Counted from the stretch's first letter, positions 26,324-34,868 are shown. The stretch is DNA of 64,000 nucleotides from G963678445 sp963678445 (GCA_963678445.1 OY782877.1:4898001-4962000), one strand, 5' to 3'. Made by a program: numbers and translations. Notes: generated from the sequence alone by a model not told the origin.

Positions 26324-26719
26324 CTAACTACGGCGAGAATGGTTTTCGGTCTCAATCTGCTGCATGCGCTGGTTGAGCAGCGCAATTTCCTGGGCCAGTT
26401 CGCGGTTGTGTTCGGAGAGCTTGGAGATGATAACCGTAAAGGTGAGTACAAGCAGAAGCAGGAAAAGAAAAGCGAACATACTGACTACGGTAAGGTATTG
26501 AAAACCAAGAATTTGGGCGAACCATACTATGGTATTGGGAAATGCGCCAATGAACAGGCCACAGGCGGATACGGCGAGCCAAAGTAGGGCATAGCGTTCT
26601 TTGAGGTGACCGCGACGGACGAGTTCGAGTACGGAAAGCACCAGTAGCAGACTGAGAAGGAGCAGTCCGACACGGTGCAGGGGGTAAAAACCGGCTTGTC
26701 CGATACTGTTGGGTTCCAT
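26324..26719 (-). CDS. DUF2304 family membrane protein
   Basis: 131 residues, three hydrophobic helices (about 17-33, 44-62, 70-95) then a coiled coil rich in Glu/Gln (LSEHNRELAQEIALLNQRMQQIE). The core LVRRGHLKERYALLWLAVSACGLFIGAFPN is the DUF2304 signature (KxRYAxLWL). These proteins sit beside GT2 polyprenyl-phosphate glycosyltransferases, as here, where the GT2 gene ends 3 bases upstream. The biochemical role is not established. Confidence 0.88.
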   Translation of the reverse strand: MEPNSIGQAGFYPLHRVGLLLLSLLLVLSVLELVRRGHLKERYALLWLAVSACGLFIGAFPNTIVWFAQILGFQYLTVVSMFAFLFLLLLVLTFTVIISKLSEHNRELAQEIALLNQRMQQIETENHSRRS

Positions 26720-26721
26720 GG

Positions 26722-27465
26722 TTAGTGGTCTCCTTTGGGACGAGGGACGTATTTCCGGAACAGGTCGATGAAGATGGCGAGCGTCACTTTGATCATGTAG
26801 TAGATGGCGCTGACGGGTTTGATGGAGGTCACGCCGCCTTGTCGGGGATGCATGGTCACGGGGATTTCAGCCGCCTTGAGACCGTGTTTGTGCAAAATAA
26901 TCAGAACTTCGGGCTCTGGATAGTCTTCTGGATAGTTGTGGGCGACAATCTGGATGGCGTGTCGATTCATGGCGCGGAAACCACTGGTGGTGTCGGTGAT
27001 GCCGCCGCCAATAAGCAGGTCGACCCATCGGGAAAGCAGGGATTTACCGACACGACGGCTAAAGCTGGGCCGGTAATCGCTGTCGGCGACATAGCGCGAA
27101 CCGATAATAAGGTCTGCGTCGCCCTGCTGAAGACGTTGCACCAACGAAACAATCTCTTCAGCGGGATGCTGCCCGTCGGCATCGCATTGGATAGCGATAT
27201 CGTAGCCATTGCGTTCGGCGTACTTGTACCCGGTTTGCATAGCGCTACCAATACCAAGATTGAAGGGAAGCTGTAGCAGGGTTACGTCGTTGAACTGACC
27301 TACGATCTTAGGGGTAGCATCATGTGAGCCATCGTCTACAACGAGCACATCAACGTCTGGAACGGTTTCCCTCAGGTGCGTTAATACGGTCGCAATACTT
27401 TCTTCCTCGTTGTATGCGGGAAGGATGACAAGTACGCGCGGTTCGGTCGCATTATGGCTTTGCAT
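26722..27465 (-). CDS. GT2 glycosyltransferase, dolichol-phosphate-mannose synthase type
   Basis: 247 residues from ATG 27465 (GGAG 8 bases upstream), overlapping the end of the preceding gene by 14 bases. Motifs in order: VLVILPAYNEEESIATVL, VLVVDDGSHDAT, LPFNLGIGSAMQTGYKYA, IAIQCDADGQHPAEEI (metal-binding D-x-D), GSRYVADSDY, and TDTTSGFRAMNR. No added membrane domain; the C-terminal SAIYYMIKVTLAIFIDLFR is a possible amphipathic anchor. It likely moves a sugar from a nucleotide donor to polyprenyl phosphate. The paired DUF2304 protein and small membrane protein may complete the enzyme. Confidence 0.9.
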   Translation of the reverse strand: MQSHNATEPRVLVILPAYNEEESIATVLTHLRETVPDVDVLVVDDGSHDATPKIVGQFNDVTLLQLPFNLGIGSAMQTGYKYAERNGYDIAIQCDADGQHPAEEIVSLVQRLQQGDADLIIGSRYVADSDYRPSFSRRVGKSLLSRWVDLLIGGGITDTTSGFRAMNRHAIQIVAHNYPEDYPEPEVLIILHKHGLKAAEIPVTMHPRQGGVTSIKPVSAIYYMIKVTLAIFIDLFRKYVPRPKGDH

Positions 27466-28462
27466 GGGATGCGCTCCTTCTTTTGGGGAAGAAGTACAGG
27501 ACGCCACAGGTAAGTCCGATGGCGCGCGCCAAATCGCGCAGTGCGGCGATGTAGCAAAAGTGAAGGGATTCCAGACGGTGCGTACGCCGCCACAGTCGCA
27601 GCACCAGCGGAAGGTGAAGCAGCAGGTAGCCCAGAACAAGCAGGGCGTATCCGAACAGGATGGGCGTTCCCCCCACGTTGAAAAGCGTGGCAGTAAGAAC
27701 AAAGGGTAATAGCAGAAGCAGGAAAAGCGCATAGGGCGGTGCAAACAGGTCGCAACGACCCGCGTATTGGTCCCCTTTTTGGGCGCGTTGCGGATGCTTG
27801 GCGTACAGCTTCATACGCCAAAATCCATGGTGCATCTGGGTGCGCAGATAGGGCAAAAGGTGTGTGGGATGATGATGCGCAACGACCGCATTGGGCGTAA
27901 ACCGCAAGGCAGCGCCCGTATCCTGTATTCGATAGGCCAAATCGTTATCCTCCGCTGAGGCCCTGGGAAATGCTTCGTCAAATCCGCCAACCGCGCGGAA
28001 TACCTCTTCCCGATACGCTACGTTAAATGAACCGAGAAAATCCACCTCGGAGGAAAATGCGGCATGCCGAATCTGAATTTCTTCGTGCACAAGACGCGCC
28101 AGACGGAATTCGGGGTTGGCAATGCCATACGTGCCGCCGACCCCTGCCGTGTTGTCACCGAACTCCGCTACTAGCGCCCGAATCCAGTTGGGCTCGGGAA
28201 CACAGTCCGAGTCGGTAAAGACAAGTATGTCGCCGGTAGCATGCGCCGCGCCGCAATTCCGCGCCGCTGCGGGACCGGCATTGGCTTGGCGCAGGTAAAT
28301 TACCTTGGGGAAGGCTTGCACGATTTCTGGGGTCGCATCTGTAGAGCCATCATCCACGAGCAGGACTTCCGTATCCGGATAGTCCTGCGCCAGGCATGCC
28401 GTCAGACAGGCCGACAAGGTCGATGCGGCGTTGTAGGCGGGTATGATGATCGAAATCCGCAT
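27452..28462 (-). CDS. GT2 glycosyltransferase with C-terminal membrane segments
   Basis: 336 residues from ATG 28462. N-terminal GT-A fold: RISIIIPAYNAASTLSACL, VLLVDDGSTDATPEI, GPAAARNCGAAHATGDILVFTDSDCVPEPNW, then the acceptor-side GGFDEAFPRASAEDNDLAYRI (ED of the catalytic base). Two to three membrane helices follow (about 258-315, YALFLLLLLPFVLTATLF and ILFGYALLVLGYLLLHLPLVL). Similar to cellulose-synthase-like/mycofactocin-type GT2 enzymes in layout. It begins directly after the PssE-like gene. Acceptor unknown. Confidence 0.88.
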   Translation of the reverse strand: MRISIIIPAYNAASTLSACLTACLAQDYPDTEVLLVDDGSTDATPEIVQAFPKVIYLRQANAGPAAARNCGAAHATGDILVFTDSDCVPEPNWIRALVAEFGDNTAGVGGTYGIANPEFRLARLVHEEIQIRHAAFSSEVDFLGSFNVAYREEVFRAVGGFDEAFPRASAEDNDLAYRIQDTGAALRFTPNAVVAHHHPTHLLPYLRTQMHHGFWRMKLYAKHPQRAQKGDQYAGRCDLFAPPYALFLLLLLPFVLTATLFNVGGTPILFGYALLVLGYLLLHLPLVLRLWRRTHRLESLHFCYIAALRDLARAIGLTCGVLYFFPKRRSASHAKP

Positions 28463-28463
28463 C

Positions 28464-28949
28464 TTATCGCTTGTCCTTTGCAACCCGCTCCACCATACGC
28501 CGCACCGCAGCAATCAGGGGAGCTTTGTTGGGTTGATAATCGGCGGGCGGTTGGGGCGGATGCGCACAAGCCGCGTCGAGTTCGTCTATATCAAGAATCA
28601 TTTTCCCCCAGCCACGGCGTTGTACCGCTTCGGCAATTTCCAACTGGTGATCGTTCATGTGCTCCTGATGCTGTTTCAGGCGAGGCACAAGCAACAACGG
28701 ACGTTTGACCCGAAGCGCATCCAGGGTGACGCCAATCCCCGCATGCCCAACAATCACCCGTGCATGCTCCTGGATAGTCAGTACCTCCTGCTGGCTTTTA
28801 AAGCGGAAATACGCGCAGTGTTGCGGCACCGTTTCCGCCATGCCCAGTTGAATAATCACCTGCTCTCCGGTTTCCTGCATAATTGCGTCCATCTTGTGGA
28901 TAAGACGCGGAAAATCGAGAAACATTGTGCCCAGCGTAACATAAATCAT
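28464..28949 (-). CDS. Alg13/PssE-like glycosyltransferase catalytic half
   Basis: 161 residues, a lone GT28-type C-terminal domain. MIYVTLGTMFLDFPRLIHKMDAI opens the fold; VIVGHAGIGVTLDALRVKRPLLLVPR carries the UDP-sugar-binding GHAG motif; KQHQEHMNDHQLEIAEAVQRRG is the QxxNQ-like end. In eukaryotic Alg13/Alg14 and bacterial PssE/PssD the catalytic half and the membrane half are separate proteins, and the neighbouring gene (ATGA overlap) is the partner. It likely adds the second sugar to a lipid carrier. Confidence 0.88.
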   Translation of the reverse strand: MIYVTLGTMFLDFPRLIHKMDAIMQETGEQVIIQLGMAETVPQHCAYFRFKSQQEVLTIQEHARVIVGHAGIGVTLDALRVKRPLLLVPRLKQHQEHMNDHQLEIAEAVQRRGWGKMILDIDELDAACAHPPQPPADYQPNKAPLIAAVRRMVERVAKDKR

Positions 28950-29434
28950 GGCTTCGGTCCCTCATCTATCAAGCTCCCCTCCAACCTTGCCCTGGGACCA
29001 TAAACCTGCTTCAATTCGGGCCATTGCACATAGAATTCATCCGCGAGCCAATACATGAGGCGGCCTGTGAACGAAGGATGGAAGACCTGCGCACCACATT
29101 CAATGTAGAGTGAGGGGATGCGAAAAAGTTTCCCGACGAGCACCACAGGAATCGCGATTTCCGCTCCCGTGGAAAGGATAAGATCGGGACGTTCTTTCCT
29201 GAAAATACGAAATATACGATAAAAATTCTTCAGCATTTCCACCGGATTACGCGCCATATTGGGAATGAGATACGCAGGAGAGAGCCGTCGGGTTGTATCG
29301 GCATCGTAACAAAAGAAAAAATAGTCCTGATCCGCATAGGCGGGTTCAAGTTGCAGCAACTCATTCAAATGCCCGCCATGCGAACAGGTCAGACATATCT
29401 TGAGCTTCTTTCCGTTCATCTGCTTTTTTGACAT
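28946..29434 (-). CDS. Alg14/PssD-like membrane-anchor half of glycosyltransferase
   Basis: 162 residues. KICLTCSHGGHLNELLQLEPAYADQDYFFFCYDADTTRRL is the Alg14/PssD opening with the S-x-GGH glycine motif. Next come IPNMARNPVEMLKNFYRIFRIFRKERPDLILSTGAEIAIPVVLVGKLF and YIECGAQVFHPSFTGRLMYWLADEFYVQWPEL. The partner of the Alg13/PssE-like protein. First gene of the glycan cluster (29434 down to 26117). The promoter should be in 29435-29629, shared with a divergent mini-gene. Confidence 0.88.
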   Translation of the reverse strand: MSKKQMNGKKLKICLTCSHGGHLNELLQLEPAYADQDYFFFCYDADTTRRLSPAYLIPNMARNPVEMLKNFYRIFRIFRKERPDLILSTGAEIAIPVVLVGKLFRIPSLYIECGAQVFHPSFTGRLMYWLADEFYVQWPELKQVYGPRARLEGSLIDEGPKP

Positions 29435-29534
29435 AACGCCCTGATTGTAAAGCGCATTGCACGCTGTCGCAAGTTCTGCTACGCTTTAGGAAAGTGGTTA
29501 GCGCTAGCGATAATAGATATAATGCTTATCATGC

Positions 29535-29563
29535 TTGACTAACCTAACGTTTCATTATCTATA
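29535..29563 (+). promoter_or_regulatory. Possible promoter of the Cys/Gly-zipper mini-gene
   Basis: TTGACT (29535-29540), 17 bases, then TCTATA (29558-29563). The -35 is good and the -10 poor. A separate TATAAT at 29518-29523 lacks a good -35. The region is AT-rich relative to neighbours. Which is used cannot be settled from sequence. Confidence 0.3.
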
Positions 29564-29629
29564 GGAAACTTACAAAGTTTTTATCCTTGGGACAGCTTAT
29601 TGAATTAAAACCTAAGAGGAGATTCAGAG

Positions 29630-29842
29630 ATGTCTAAAAACAAGCATAACGGCTTTTGCAAAAATAAGGGGAAAAGAATCGTTAAAGGAGCAATAGCAGG
29701 TGGCATAGCCGGAACAATAGCAGGTGGTCCCCTAGTCGGTGTAGCTGGCTCCGTGGCTGGTGCAACGATAGCCAGCAAGGTTAAGTGGTGCAAATTAAAT
29801 GGAAACAAGAAATGCAATGGGTGTAATCGATGCAAAGAATGA
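29630..29842 (+). CDS. 70-residue Cys-containing glycine-zipper peptide
   Basis: ATG 29630 with GAGGAGA about 7 bases upstream. Basic N-terminus with Cys10, a central glycine-zipper helix (about 20-48, AIAGGIAGTIAGGPLVGVAG) and a basic C-terminus with Cys54, Cys62, Cys65 and Cys68 (KCNGCNRCKE). No signal peptide. Glycine-zipper helices insert in or oligomerise on membranes; the Cys cluster could bind metal or form disulfides. I do not recognise a family. It is an isolated single gene between the glycan cluster and a palindrome/R element, with AT-richer composition than its neighbours, which could mean recent acquisition. Confidence 0.65.
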   Translation: MSKNKHNGFCKNKGKRIVKGAIAGGIAGTIAGGPLVGVAGSVAGATIASKVKWCKLNGNKKCNGCNRCKE

Positions 29843-29884
29843 TTAACCCATAATTAATCGAATAAACGAACTCTTACGCTTTAA

Positions 29885-29936
29885 CCCTCGTTCCCACGGT
29901 CCGCAGATTGTCTGAAAGGCTCCGTGGGAACGAGGG
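29885..29936. repeat. Palindromic repeat H, copy H1 (loop holds a remnant)
   Basis: Perfect 15-bp arms CCCTCGTTCCCACGG (29885-29899) and CCGTGGGAACGAGGG (29922-29936). The 22-base interior contains GATTGTCTGAAAGG, similar to the ends of the IS and of the 140-bp element below (core TGTCTAAAAAG). It may also terminate the mini-gene transcript. Confidence 0.9.
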
Positions 29937-29970
29937 GGCTTGCTGTGGTCAGGGACGGCAAGGACCACTA
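29937..29970 (+). repeat. Truncated dispersed element, copy R6
   Basis: Directly follows H1. TGCTGTGGTCAGGGA matches R1 (14331-14345) and then CGGCAAGGACCACT, as if the middle of the element was deleted. Same orientation as all other copies. Confidence 0.6.
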
Positions 29971-30065
29971 AAAGTAAACAAAATGCGCGCTGAATCGTTA
30001 TAGTATATGGATGGGATGTTTCCACCACAAGGATGGGTTGTTGTTAACGCTTAAGGAGAGTGGTT

Positions 30066-31490
30066 ATGAAACGGTTGCAAGTCGTGCTGACTGGTGTCGC
30101 GCTTTTGTTGGTCTCGCTGAGTCTGGCGGGGGAAGCGGCGGAAAAGGTAGGGGTGACGACGTTGGAGGATCAGGTGGATGTGGCGGTCACGGTCTATAAC
30201 AATGATCGGGCGTTGGTGCGGGATCGGCGTGTGGTGCATGTGCCTGTGGGTGAGGTCGCTTTGAAGTTCATGGATGTGGCGGAGGGGATTCAGCCGGAAA
30301 CGGTCAGTCTGAAATCCCTTTCTTCGCCGGGTGGAATGCATATTCTGGAACAGAATTATGAGTATGACCTGATGACACCGGAAAAGTTGATGGAGAAGTA
30401 TGTGGGGCGCAAGGTGCGTCTGGTAAACGTGCAGGATAAGCAACAGAATGTCTTTGATGTAGAGGCGACGCTGTTGAGTATGAATAACGGGGCGGTGTAT
30501 CAGGTGGGTGAGGATATTTATTTAGGGCATCCGGGGCAGGTGGTGTTGCCGGATATCCCGGAGGAGTTGATTGCGAAGCCGTCGTTGATCTGGCTGCTGC
30601 AGAATGATACCGCGGAACAGAAAATGGAGGCGACGTATTTGACGGGGGGCATGTCGTGGCGGGCGGATTATGTCTTGGTATTGGCCAGGGATGAACGTTC
30701 GATGCATCTGGATGGCTGGGTGACGTTGAGTAACCGTTCGGGTGCAACGTATCGCAATGCACAGTTGAAGTTGGTGGCGGGCGAGGTGAATGTGGTGCGA
30801 GATGATGTGCAAATGGAGGCTTTTGGCGGTGCGCGTATGATGATGAAGTCGGCGCCTGCGCCTATGCGGGAGGAAAGCTTTGCGGAGTACCATCTGTACA
30901 CGCTACCGCGACGCACCACCATCAAGCAGAACCAGTCCAAGCAGGTCAGCCTGCTTGCGGCCAGCGATGTCTCCATTGAAAAGGTATACGAATATCGGGG
31001 AAATATGTCGTTTTACAGCCAGCGCATACCGCAACGCAAGCAGGACAAGGTGGGCGTATTCCTGAAATTCCGCAATGAGGAAGAGAACCATTTGGGCATG
31101 CCATTGCCAGCGGGGGTGATGCGGGTGTATCAGGAGGACAGCGAGGGAATGTTGCAGTTCTCGGGTGAGGATCGGCTGGAGCATACGCCAAAGGATGAAA
31201 CGGTGCAGTTACGCTTGGGCAATGCCTTTGATGTGGTAGGCGAACGGGTGCAGAAGGACTTCAAACGGATTGCTGATACGGTGTATGAGGCGGAATTTGA
31301 GATCACGTTGCGTAATCACAAGGAGGAGGATGTGGTGGTGGATGTGGTGGAACCCATGCCTGCGGATTGGAAAATCCTGAAGGCGTCGCAGAAGCATGAA
31401 AAGAAGGATGCGCATACAGCCATCTTCCATGTACCGGTCAAAGCGGACGGGGAAACAATGGTAGACTATCGTGTCCGTGTCACCTATTGA
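30066..31490 (+). CDS. Secreted DUF4139 domain protein
   Basis: 474 residues from ATG 30066 (AAGGAG 8 bases upstream). Signal peptide MKRLQVVLTGVALLLVSLSLAGEA, so exported, probably to the periplasm. N-terminal beta domain with VDVAVTVYNNDRALVRDRR (typical DUF4140-like opening), middle MEATYLTGGMSWRADYVLVLARDERSMHLDGWVTLSNRSGATYRNAQLKLVAGEVN (the DUF4139 hallmark), C-terminal YEAEFEITLRNHKEEDVVVDVVEPMPADW. Function of the family is unknown. It stands alone, ending with a strong hairpin. Confidence 0.92.
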   Translation: MKRLQVVLTGVALLLVSLSLAGEAAEKVGVTTLEDQVDVAVTVYNNDRALVRDRRVVHVPVGEVALKFMDVAEGIQPETVSLKSLSSPGGMHILEQNYEYDLMTPEKLMEKYVGRKVRLVNVQDKQQNVFDVEATLLSMNNGAVYQVGEDIYLGHPGQVVLPDIPEELIAKPSLIWLLQNDTAEQKMEATYLTGGMSWRADYVLVLARDERSMHLDGWVTLSNRSGATYRNAQLKLVAGEVNVVRDDVQMEAFGGARMMMKSAPAPMREESFAEYHLYTLPRRTTIKQNQSKQVSLLAASDVSIEKVYEYRGNMSFYSQRIPQRKQDKVGVFLKFRNEEENHLGMPLPAGVMRVYQEDSEGMLQFSGEDRLEHTPKDETVQLRLGNAFDVVGERVQKDFKRIADTVYEAEFEITLRNHKEEDVVVDVVEPMPADWKILKASQKHEKKDAHTAIFHVPVKADGETMVDYRVRVTY

Positions 31491-31513
31491 AACCGGGCAT
31501 TTAATGTAATAAA

Positions 31514-31553
31514 GTAGCCAGGACCATTACCATAAGGGTAGGGTCCTGGCTAC
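31514..31553 (+). terminator. Hairpin terminator after the DUF4139 gene
   Basis: Perfect 12-bp stem GTAGCCAGGACC (31514-31525) / GGTCCTGGCTAC (31542-31553), loop 16 bases, 24 bases after the stop. The T-tract is poor (TCTAAAA), so termination strength is uncertain. Confidence 0.7.
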
Positions 31554-31588
31554 TCTAAAATATACGAATTGCACAGGAGTTTTTCAGT

Positions 31589-33277
31589 ATGAGGATGTAT
31601 GGAATCGGGATGAGGGTTGTCTGGTGTATTGCGGTTTCGTTATTAATAATGGCGACCGTAGGTGCACAAGAAAAAAACACGCCGCCGACGCCATCATATC
31701 TAACCAATCCCGAAGCCGAGCCTAAGCCAGTAAAAACGCGGGTTGAGTTCCCCGACCCAAATCTGGAGGCAATACTACGTCTGATTTGTCAGAAGCCGGA
31801 AGGCACGCTGGATGGTTTTGACTTGTGGGAGGTCACTGAACTCAACGCCAGCGATATGGGCATTGCCGATCTCACAGGATTGGAGCATTGTCATAATCTC
31901 GTCCGGCTGGATTTACAGGGCAATCGAATTTCTAATATAAAGCCGCTTACTGCGCTAACTAAACTCCAGATCGTTCGCCTGGATCATAATCAGTTACGTT
32001 CGGTTGCTGAGTTGGGGTATAAGTATCACCTACAAGTTTTATCGTTGTCGGGCAATGCGCTGGTCGATATACGACAGTTGAGTAAACTACCGGAGCTCAC
32101 GCACCTCACGTTGTCGCAGAATCGGATTACTTCGATTGATTCGTTGTCTTCGATGCCAAAGCTACAACATTTGGACCTGTCAGGTAACCACATCATCGAT
32201 CTGACTCCGTTGGCGCAGTTACAACAATTAGCGCAGCTCAACATCACAGGGAACCGGGTAGCATCGCTGTCCCCACTCAAAGGATTACATCAATTACAGA
32301 TTTTACAGGCGGGCAAAAATCGAATAGACTCGCTAGAACCATTACAAATGCTGTTGCGTCTGCATACGCTTTTTGCTGAAGAAAATCAGCTTAGCGATCT
32401 TTCGGAAATTTCCATACTGCCTAACGTGCAACGCCTGGATGTTTCGTCCAACCAGCTTACGGATCTATCCCCACTTTTGGGCTTCAGCTCATTGCAGGTA
32501 TTCAAGGCAAGCCAAAACCAGCTTAGCAGTATTGAGGTGCTAAAAAACCTGTCCATGCTGCAAACAGTTGTACTCAGCCAAAACCAGTTAACGTCGTTGC
32601 AGCCCCTGTCAGGCCTGGAAGACTTGCGTTGGCTGGAGGCTGCGGATAACCAGTTGGAAACGATAGAATGGATTTCACAAATACCGAAACTGACGCATCT
32701 GGATCTGCGACGCAATCAAGTTACAGACCTTAGCCCACTACAAAATCATGGCCAGCTCACGCGTATTTTCCTGGAAGGGAATCGGGTGGAGAATCTCGCT
32801 CCCCTTTCGGAATTAACCACATTGGAAAATATCCACGTCGCCAAAAATCGAGTTTCCGATATAGCCCCCCTGCTTTCGCTTCCCGCATTGCAACGTGTCA
32901 ACGTGGAGGAAAATCCCTTATCGTGTAGCAGCCTGACGGAAGTTATCCCCGCTTTGAAAACACGGGACATTGCTGTACGCTATCCCCCACTCTGTATTTC
33001 TTCGGCGGAGGTGTTACCTGCCAATGATGACGAAACCGTCACTATTAGAATAAGGGGGACGGGCTTCCCAAATATCCCCATAGGGGTTCGACTGGAAAGC
33101 AACGACAGCCGTCCTGTTTCAGCAAGCAATGTAAAAAAAATATCGGACACCGAATTAAACGCCATTTTTCTCACCGAGCCTCTTTCACAAGAGCTCTATA
33201 CCGTGGTAGTCTACAGCAGCCAGAGAGGGCACAAGTATCTGGGGGGACTGATACAAGGACTCCATGGGGAGAAATAA
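31589..33277 (+). CDS. Secreted leucine-rich-repeat (SDS22/internalin-like) protein with C-terminal IPT-like domain
   Basis: 562 residues, ATG 31589 with AGGAG 9 bases upstream. Signal peptide (about 1-27, VVWCIAVSLLIMATVGAQ). After a cap region with FPDPNLEAILRLI come fifteen complete 22-residue repeats plus a capping one (about residues 95-450), each of the form L..L..L..L.L..N.I.DL.P. The C-terminus (about 478-555, VTIRIRGTGFPNIPIGVRL ... VVVYSSQRGHKYLGG) looks like an IPT/TIG immunoglobulin-like domain. Likely a cell-surface or periplasmic protein-binding scaffold; a T2SS client is possible. It overlaps the upstream alternative start of the next gene. Confidence 0.9.
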   Translation: MRMYGIGMRVVWCIAVSLLIMATVGAQEKNTPPTPSYLTNPEAEPKPVKTRVEFPDPNLEAILRLICQKPEGTLDGFDLWEVTELNASDMGIADLTGLEHCHNLVRLDLQGNRISNIKPLTALTKLQIVRLDHNQLRSVAELGYKYHLQVLSLSGNALVDIRQLSKLPELTHLTLSQNRITSIDSLSSMPKLQHLDLSGNHIIDLTPLAQLQQLAQLNITGNRVASLSPLKGLHQLQILQAGKNRIDSLEPLQMLLRLHTLFAEENQLSDLSEISILPNVQRLDVSSNQLTDLSPLLGFSSLQVFKASQNQLSSIEVLKNLSMLQTVVLSQNQLTSLQPLSGLEDLRWLEAADNQLETIEWISQIPKLTHLDLRRNQVTDLSPLQNHGQLTRIFLEGNRVENLAPLSELTTLENIHVAKNRVSDIAPLLSLPALQRVNVEENPLSCSSLTEVIPALKTRDIAVRYPPLCISSAEVLPANDDETVTIRIRGTGFPNIPIGVRLESNDSRPVSASNVKKISDTELNAIFLTEPLSQELYTVVVYSSQRGHKYLGGLIQGLHGEK

Positions 33278-33284
33278 CGGTGAC

Positions 33285-33986
33285 ATGATGAATCTTATAA
33301 AGCAAAAAGCGCTGTCGGCAGCACAGATGCGCGAAGCGGATCGACGGTGTATTGAAGAACTGGGCGTGCCGGGTGTAGTACTAATGAACACAGCGGGCGC
33401 AGCCGTTTTCAAGCATATCCAGGAAGGTCCCGTAGGTATCGTTTGCGGCAAAGGCAACAATGGCGGCGATGGTTACGTTGTGGCGCGTATGGCGCTGCTG
33501 GCAGGTCTGAAGCCTCATGTGGTGCTGGTGGCGAAACCGGAACAAATACAAGGTGACGCCGCTATTTTCTTGTCGGTCTACCGTCGTCTAGGCGGCACGA
33601 TTACCGTGGCGACAACGGAAGCGGAAACAACTACAGCAGTAAACGAACTGAAGGATTGTCGCGTTTTGGTTGATGCGCTTCTGGGCACAGGCGTAAAAGG
33701 AACCGTTCGCGGCCCCGTAGGTGCAGCTATCGCCGCCTGGCCTCAAAACGTGCGCACTATCGCGGTCGACTTGCCTTCGGGATTAAACGCCGATACCGGT
33801 GAAGTATGTGGGCATTGTGTGCGTGCGAACCTCACTGTGACTTTCCAATGTGCCAAAACTGGCCTATGCGTTCCGGAAGCAGCGCCTTGGGTTGGCGAAC
33901 TTGAAGTGGCCGATATTGGCATTCCTCCCGTCTGTGTGGAGGATGCCGCGTGGACCCAACTCAAGCGGCAAAAAAACTGGCAATGA
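33285..33986 (+). CDS. nnrE: NAD(P)H-hydrate epimerase (YjeF N-terminal domain only)
   Basis: About 233 residues. Interconverts R and S forms of hydrated NAD(P)H for repair. The Rossmann-like core is GIVCGKGNNGGDGYVVARMALLAG, with VLVDALLGTGVKGTVRGPVGAAIAAW and TIAVDLPSGLNADTGEV, and ANLTVTFQCAKTGL. Only the epimerase half is present; the ADP/ATP-dependent dehydratase (NnrD) half, often fused, is absent here. Start is uncertain between ATG 33264 (overlapping the LRR gene) and ATG 33285/33288. It is coupled by ATGA to the next gene. Confidence 0.92.
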   Translation: MMNLIKQKALSAAQMREADRRCIEELGVPGVVLMNTAGAAVFKHIQEGPVGIVCGKGNNGGDGYVVARMALLAGLKPHVVLVAKPEQIQGDAAIFLSVYRRLGGTITVATTEAETTTAVNELKDCRVLVDALLGTGVKGTVRGPVGAAIAAWPQNVRTIAVDLPSGLNADTGEVCGHCVRANLTVTFQCAKTGLCVPEAAPWVGELEVADIGIPPVCVEDAAWTQLKRQKNWQ

Positions 33987-34582
33987 GTAACGCCGAGACG
34001 AAAACGCAGCCCACACGTGCTTTTATTGCGATACTGCTGCCGGATGCGGTGCGAAAGTCTCTTGCATCCGTGGCCAGCACCTTGCGCGAAGGTGCAGGGC
34101 GCGCCTCGTGGGTGCGTCAGGAAAACATGCACCTTACCTTGCGTTTTCTGGGAAACGTGGAACGACCTGCGCTGGAAAATCTGGCGCAAACATTGCGTAC
34201 CCAATACACCGCCACCTCACCCGTGGTGTTGCGCCTGAAAGGGACGGGGGCATTCCCCAATCTGCGCCGTCCCAGCGTCGTATGGGCGGGACTCGAAGTC
34301 CTGTCGGGCGACTTAAACCTATGGCGCACCCTGGCGGAAGACGCGGCACAGCAGCTTGGTTTGCCCCCAGAAAAAAAGGGCTTTCATCCCCACATTACGC
34401 TCGCGCGCATCCGCGACCCACGTCACATTGGCACCCTTCCTGAGCAGCTGAAAAAGACTTCTTCGTTAAAAGGGGATGCATTCACCGCCTCCGCTGTGTC
34501 ATTATTAGAGAGTAGGTTGACGCCGAAGGGGGCCGTATATCGACGATTGTGGGAGTTCCCGTGTAATGATGGTGATGAATGA
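33983..34582 (+). CDS. thpR: RNA 2',3'-cyclic phosphodiesterase (2H family)
   Basis: 199 residues from ATG 33983, overlapping the nnrE stop by ATGA. The two catalytic H-x-T-L motifs of the 2H phosphoesterase fold are present: ENMHLTLRFLGNV (about residue 50) and GFHPHITLARIRD (about 142). RAFIAILLPDAVRKSL opens the domain and SRLTPKGAVYRRL is the usual end. Hydrolyses 2',3'-cyclic phosphates in RNA to 2'-phosphate. Member of a housekeeping mini-operon nnrE-thpR-yggT-pcm. Confidence 0.95.
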   Translation: MSNAETKTQPTRAFIAILLPDAVRKSLASVASTLREGAGRASWVRQENMHLTLRFLGNVERPALENLAQTLRTQYTATSPVVLRLKGTGAFPNLRRPSVVWAGLEVLSGDLNLWRTLAEDAAQQLGLPPEKKGFHPHITLARIRDPRHIGTLPEQLKKTSSLKGDAFTASAVSLLESRLTPKGAVYRRLWEFPCNDGDE

Positions 34583-34847
34583 AAACATAAGCGCACTGCA
34601 ATTCATGATTGCTTCCCTACTGGGTAGTGCATTGACTCTGTATATGCTGCTGATTTTGTTGCGTTGGACAGCACCCTTCCTGGAATTGGAATTGCATGGA
34701 CGTTGGTTAGCCTGGATTCCGAAACTGACCGATCCACTTATTGAGCTAATGCGGCGCCTCTTGCCTCCCATGGGGCCCATGGATTGGGGACCCATCGCCG
34801 CCGTAGTCGCGGTGTGGATCGTACGTCTTATTATCTTGGGTCAGTAA
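34566..34847 (+). CDS. YggT family membrane protein
   Basis: 93 residues, overlapping the end of thpR by 17 bases. A helix at about 15-33 (ASLLGSALTLYMLLILLRW), then a re-entrant section LTDPLIELMRRLLPPMGPMDWGPI and a second helix (AAVVAVWIVRLIIL). DPL...R..PP.G..D..P is the YggT signature. Members are linked to cell division/envelope and osmotic tolerance, without a settled mechanism. Confidence 0.9.
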   Translation: MMVMNENISALQFMIASLLGSALTLYMLLILLRWTAPFLELELHGRWLAWIPKLTDPLIELMRRLLPPMGPMDWGPIAAVVAVWIVRLIILGQ

Positions 34848-34868
34848 TCCATAAAAGGAAACGGGGGT

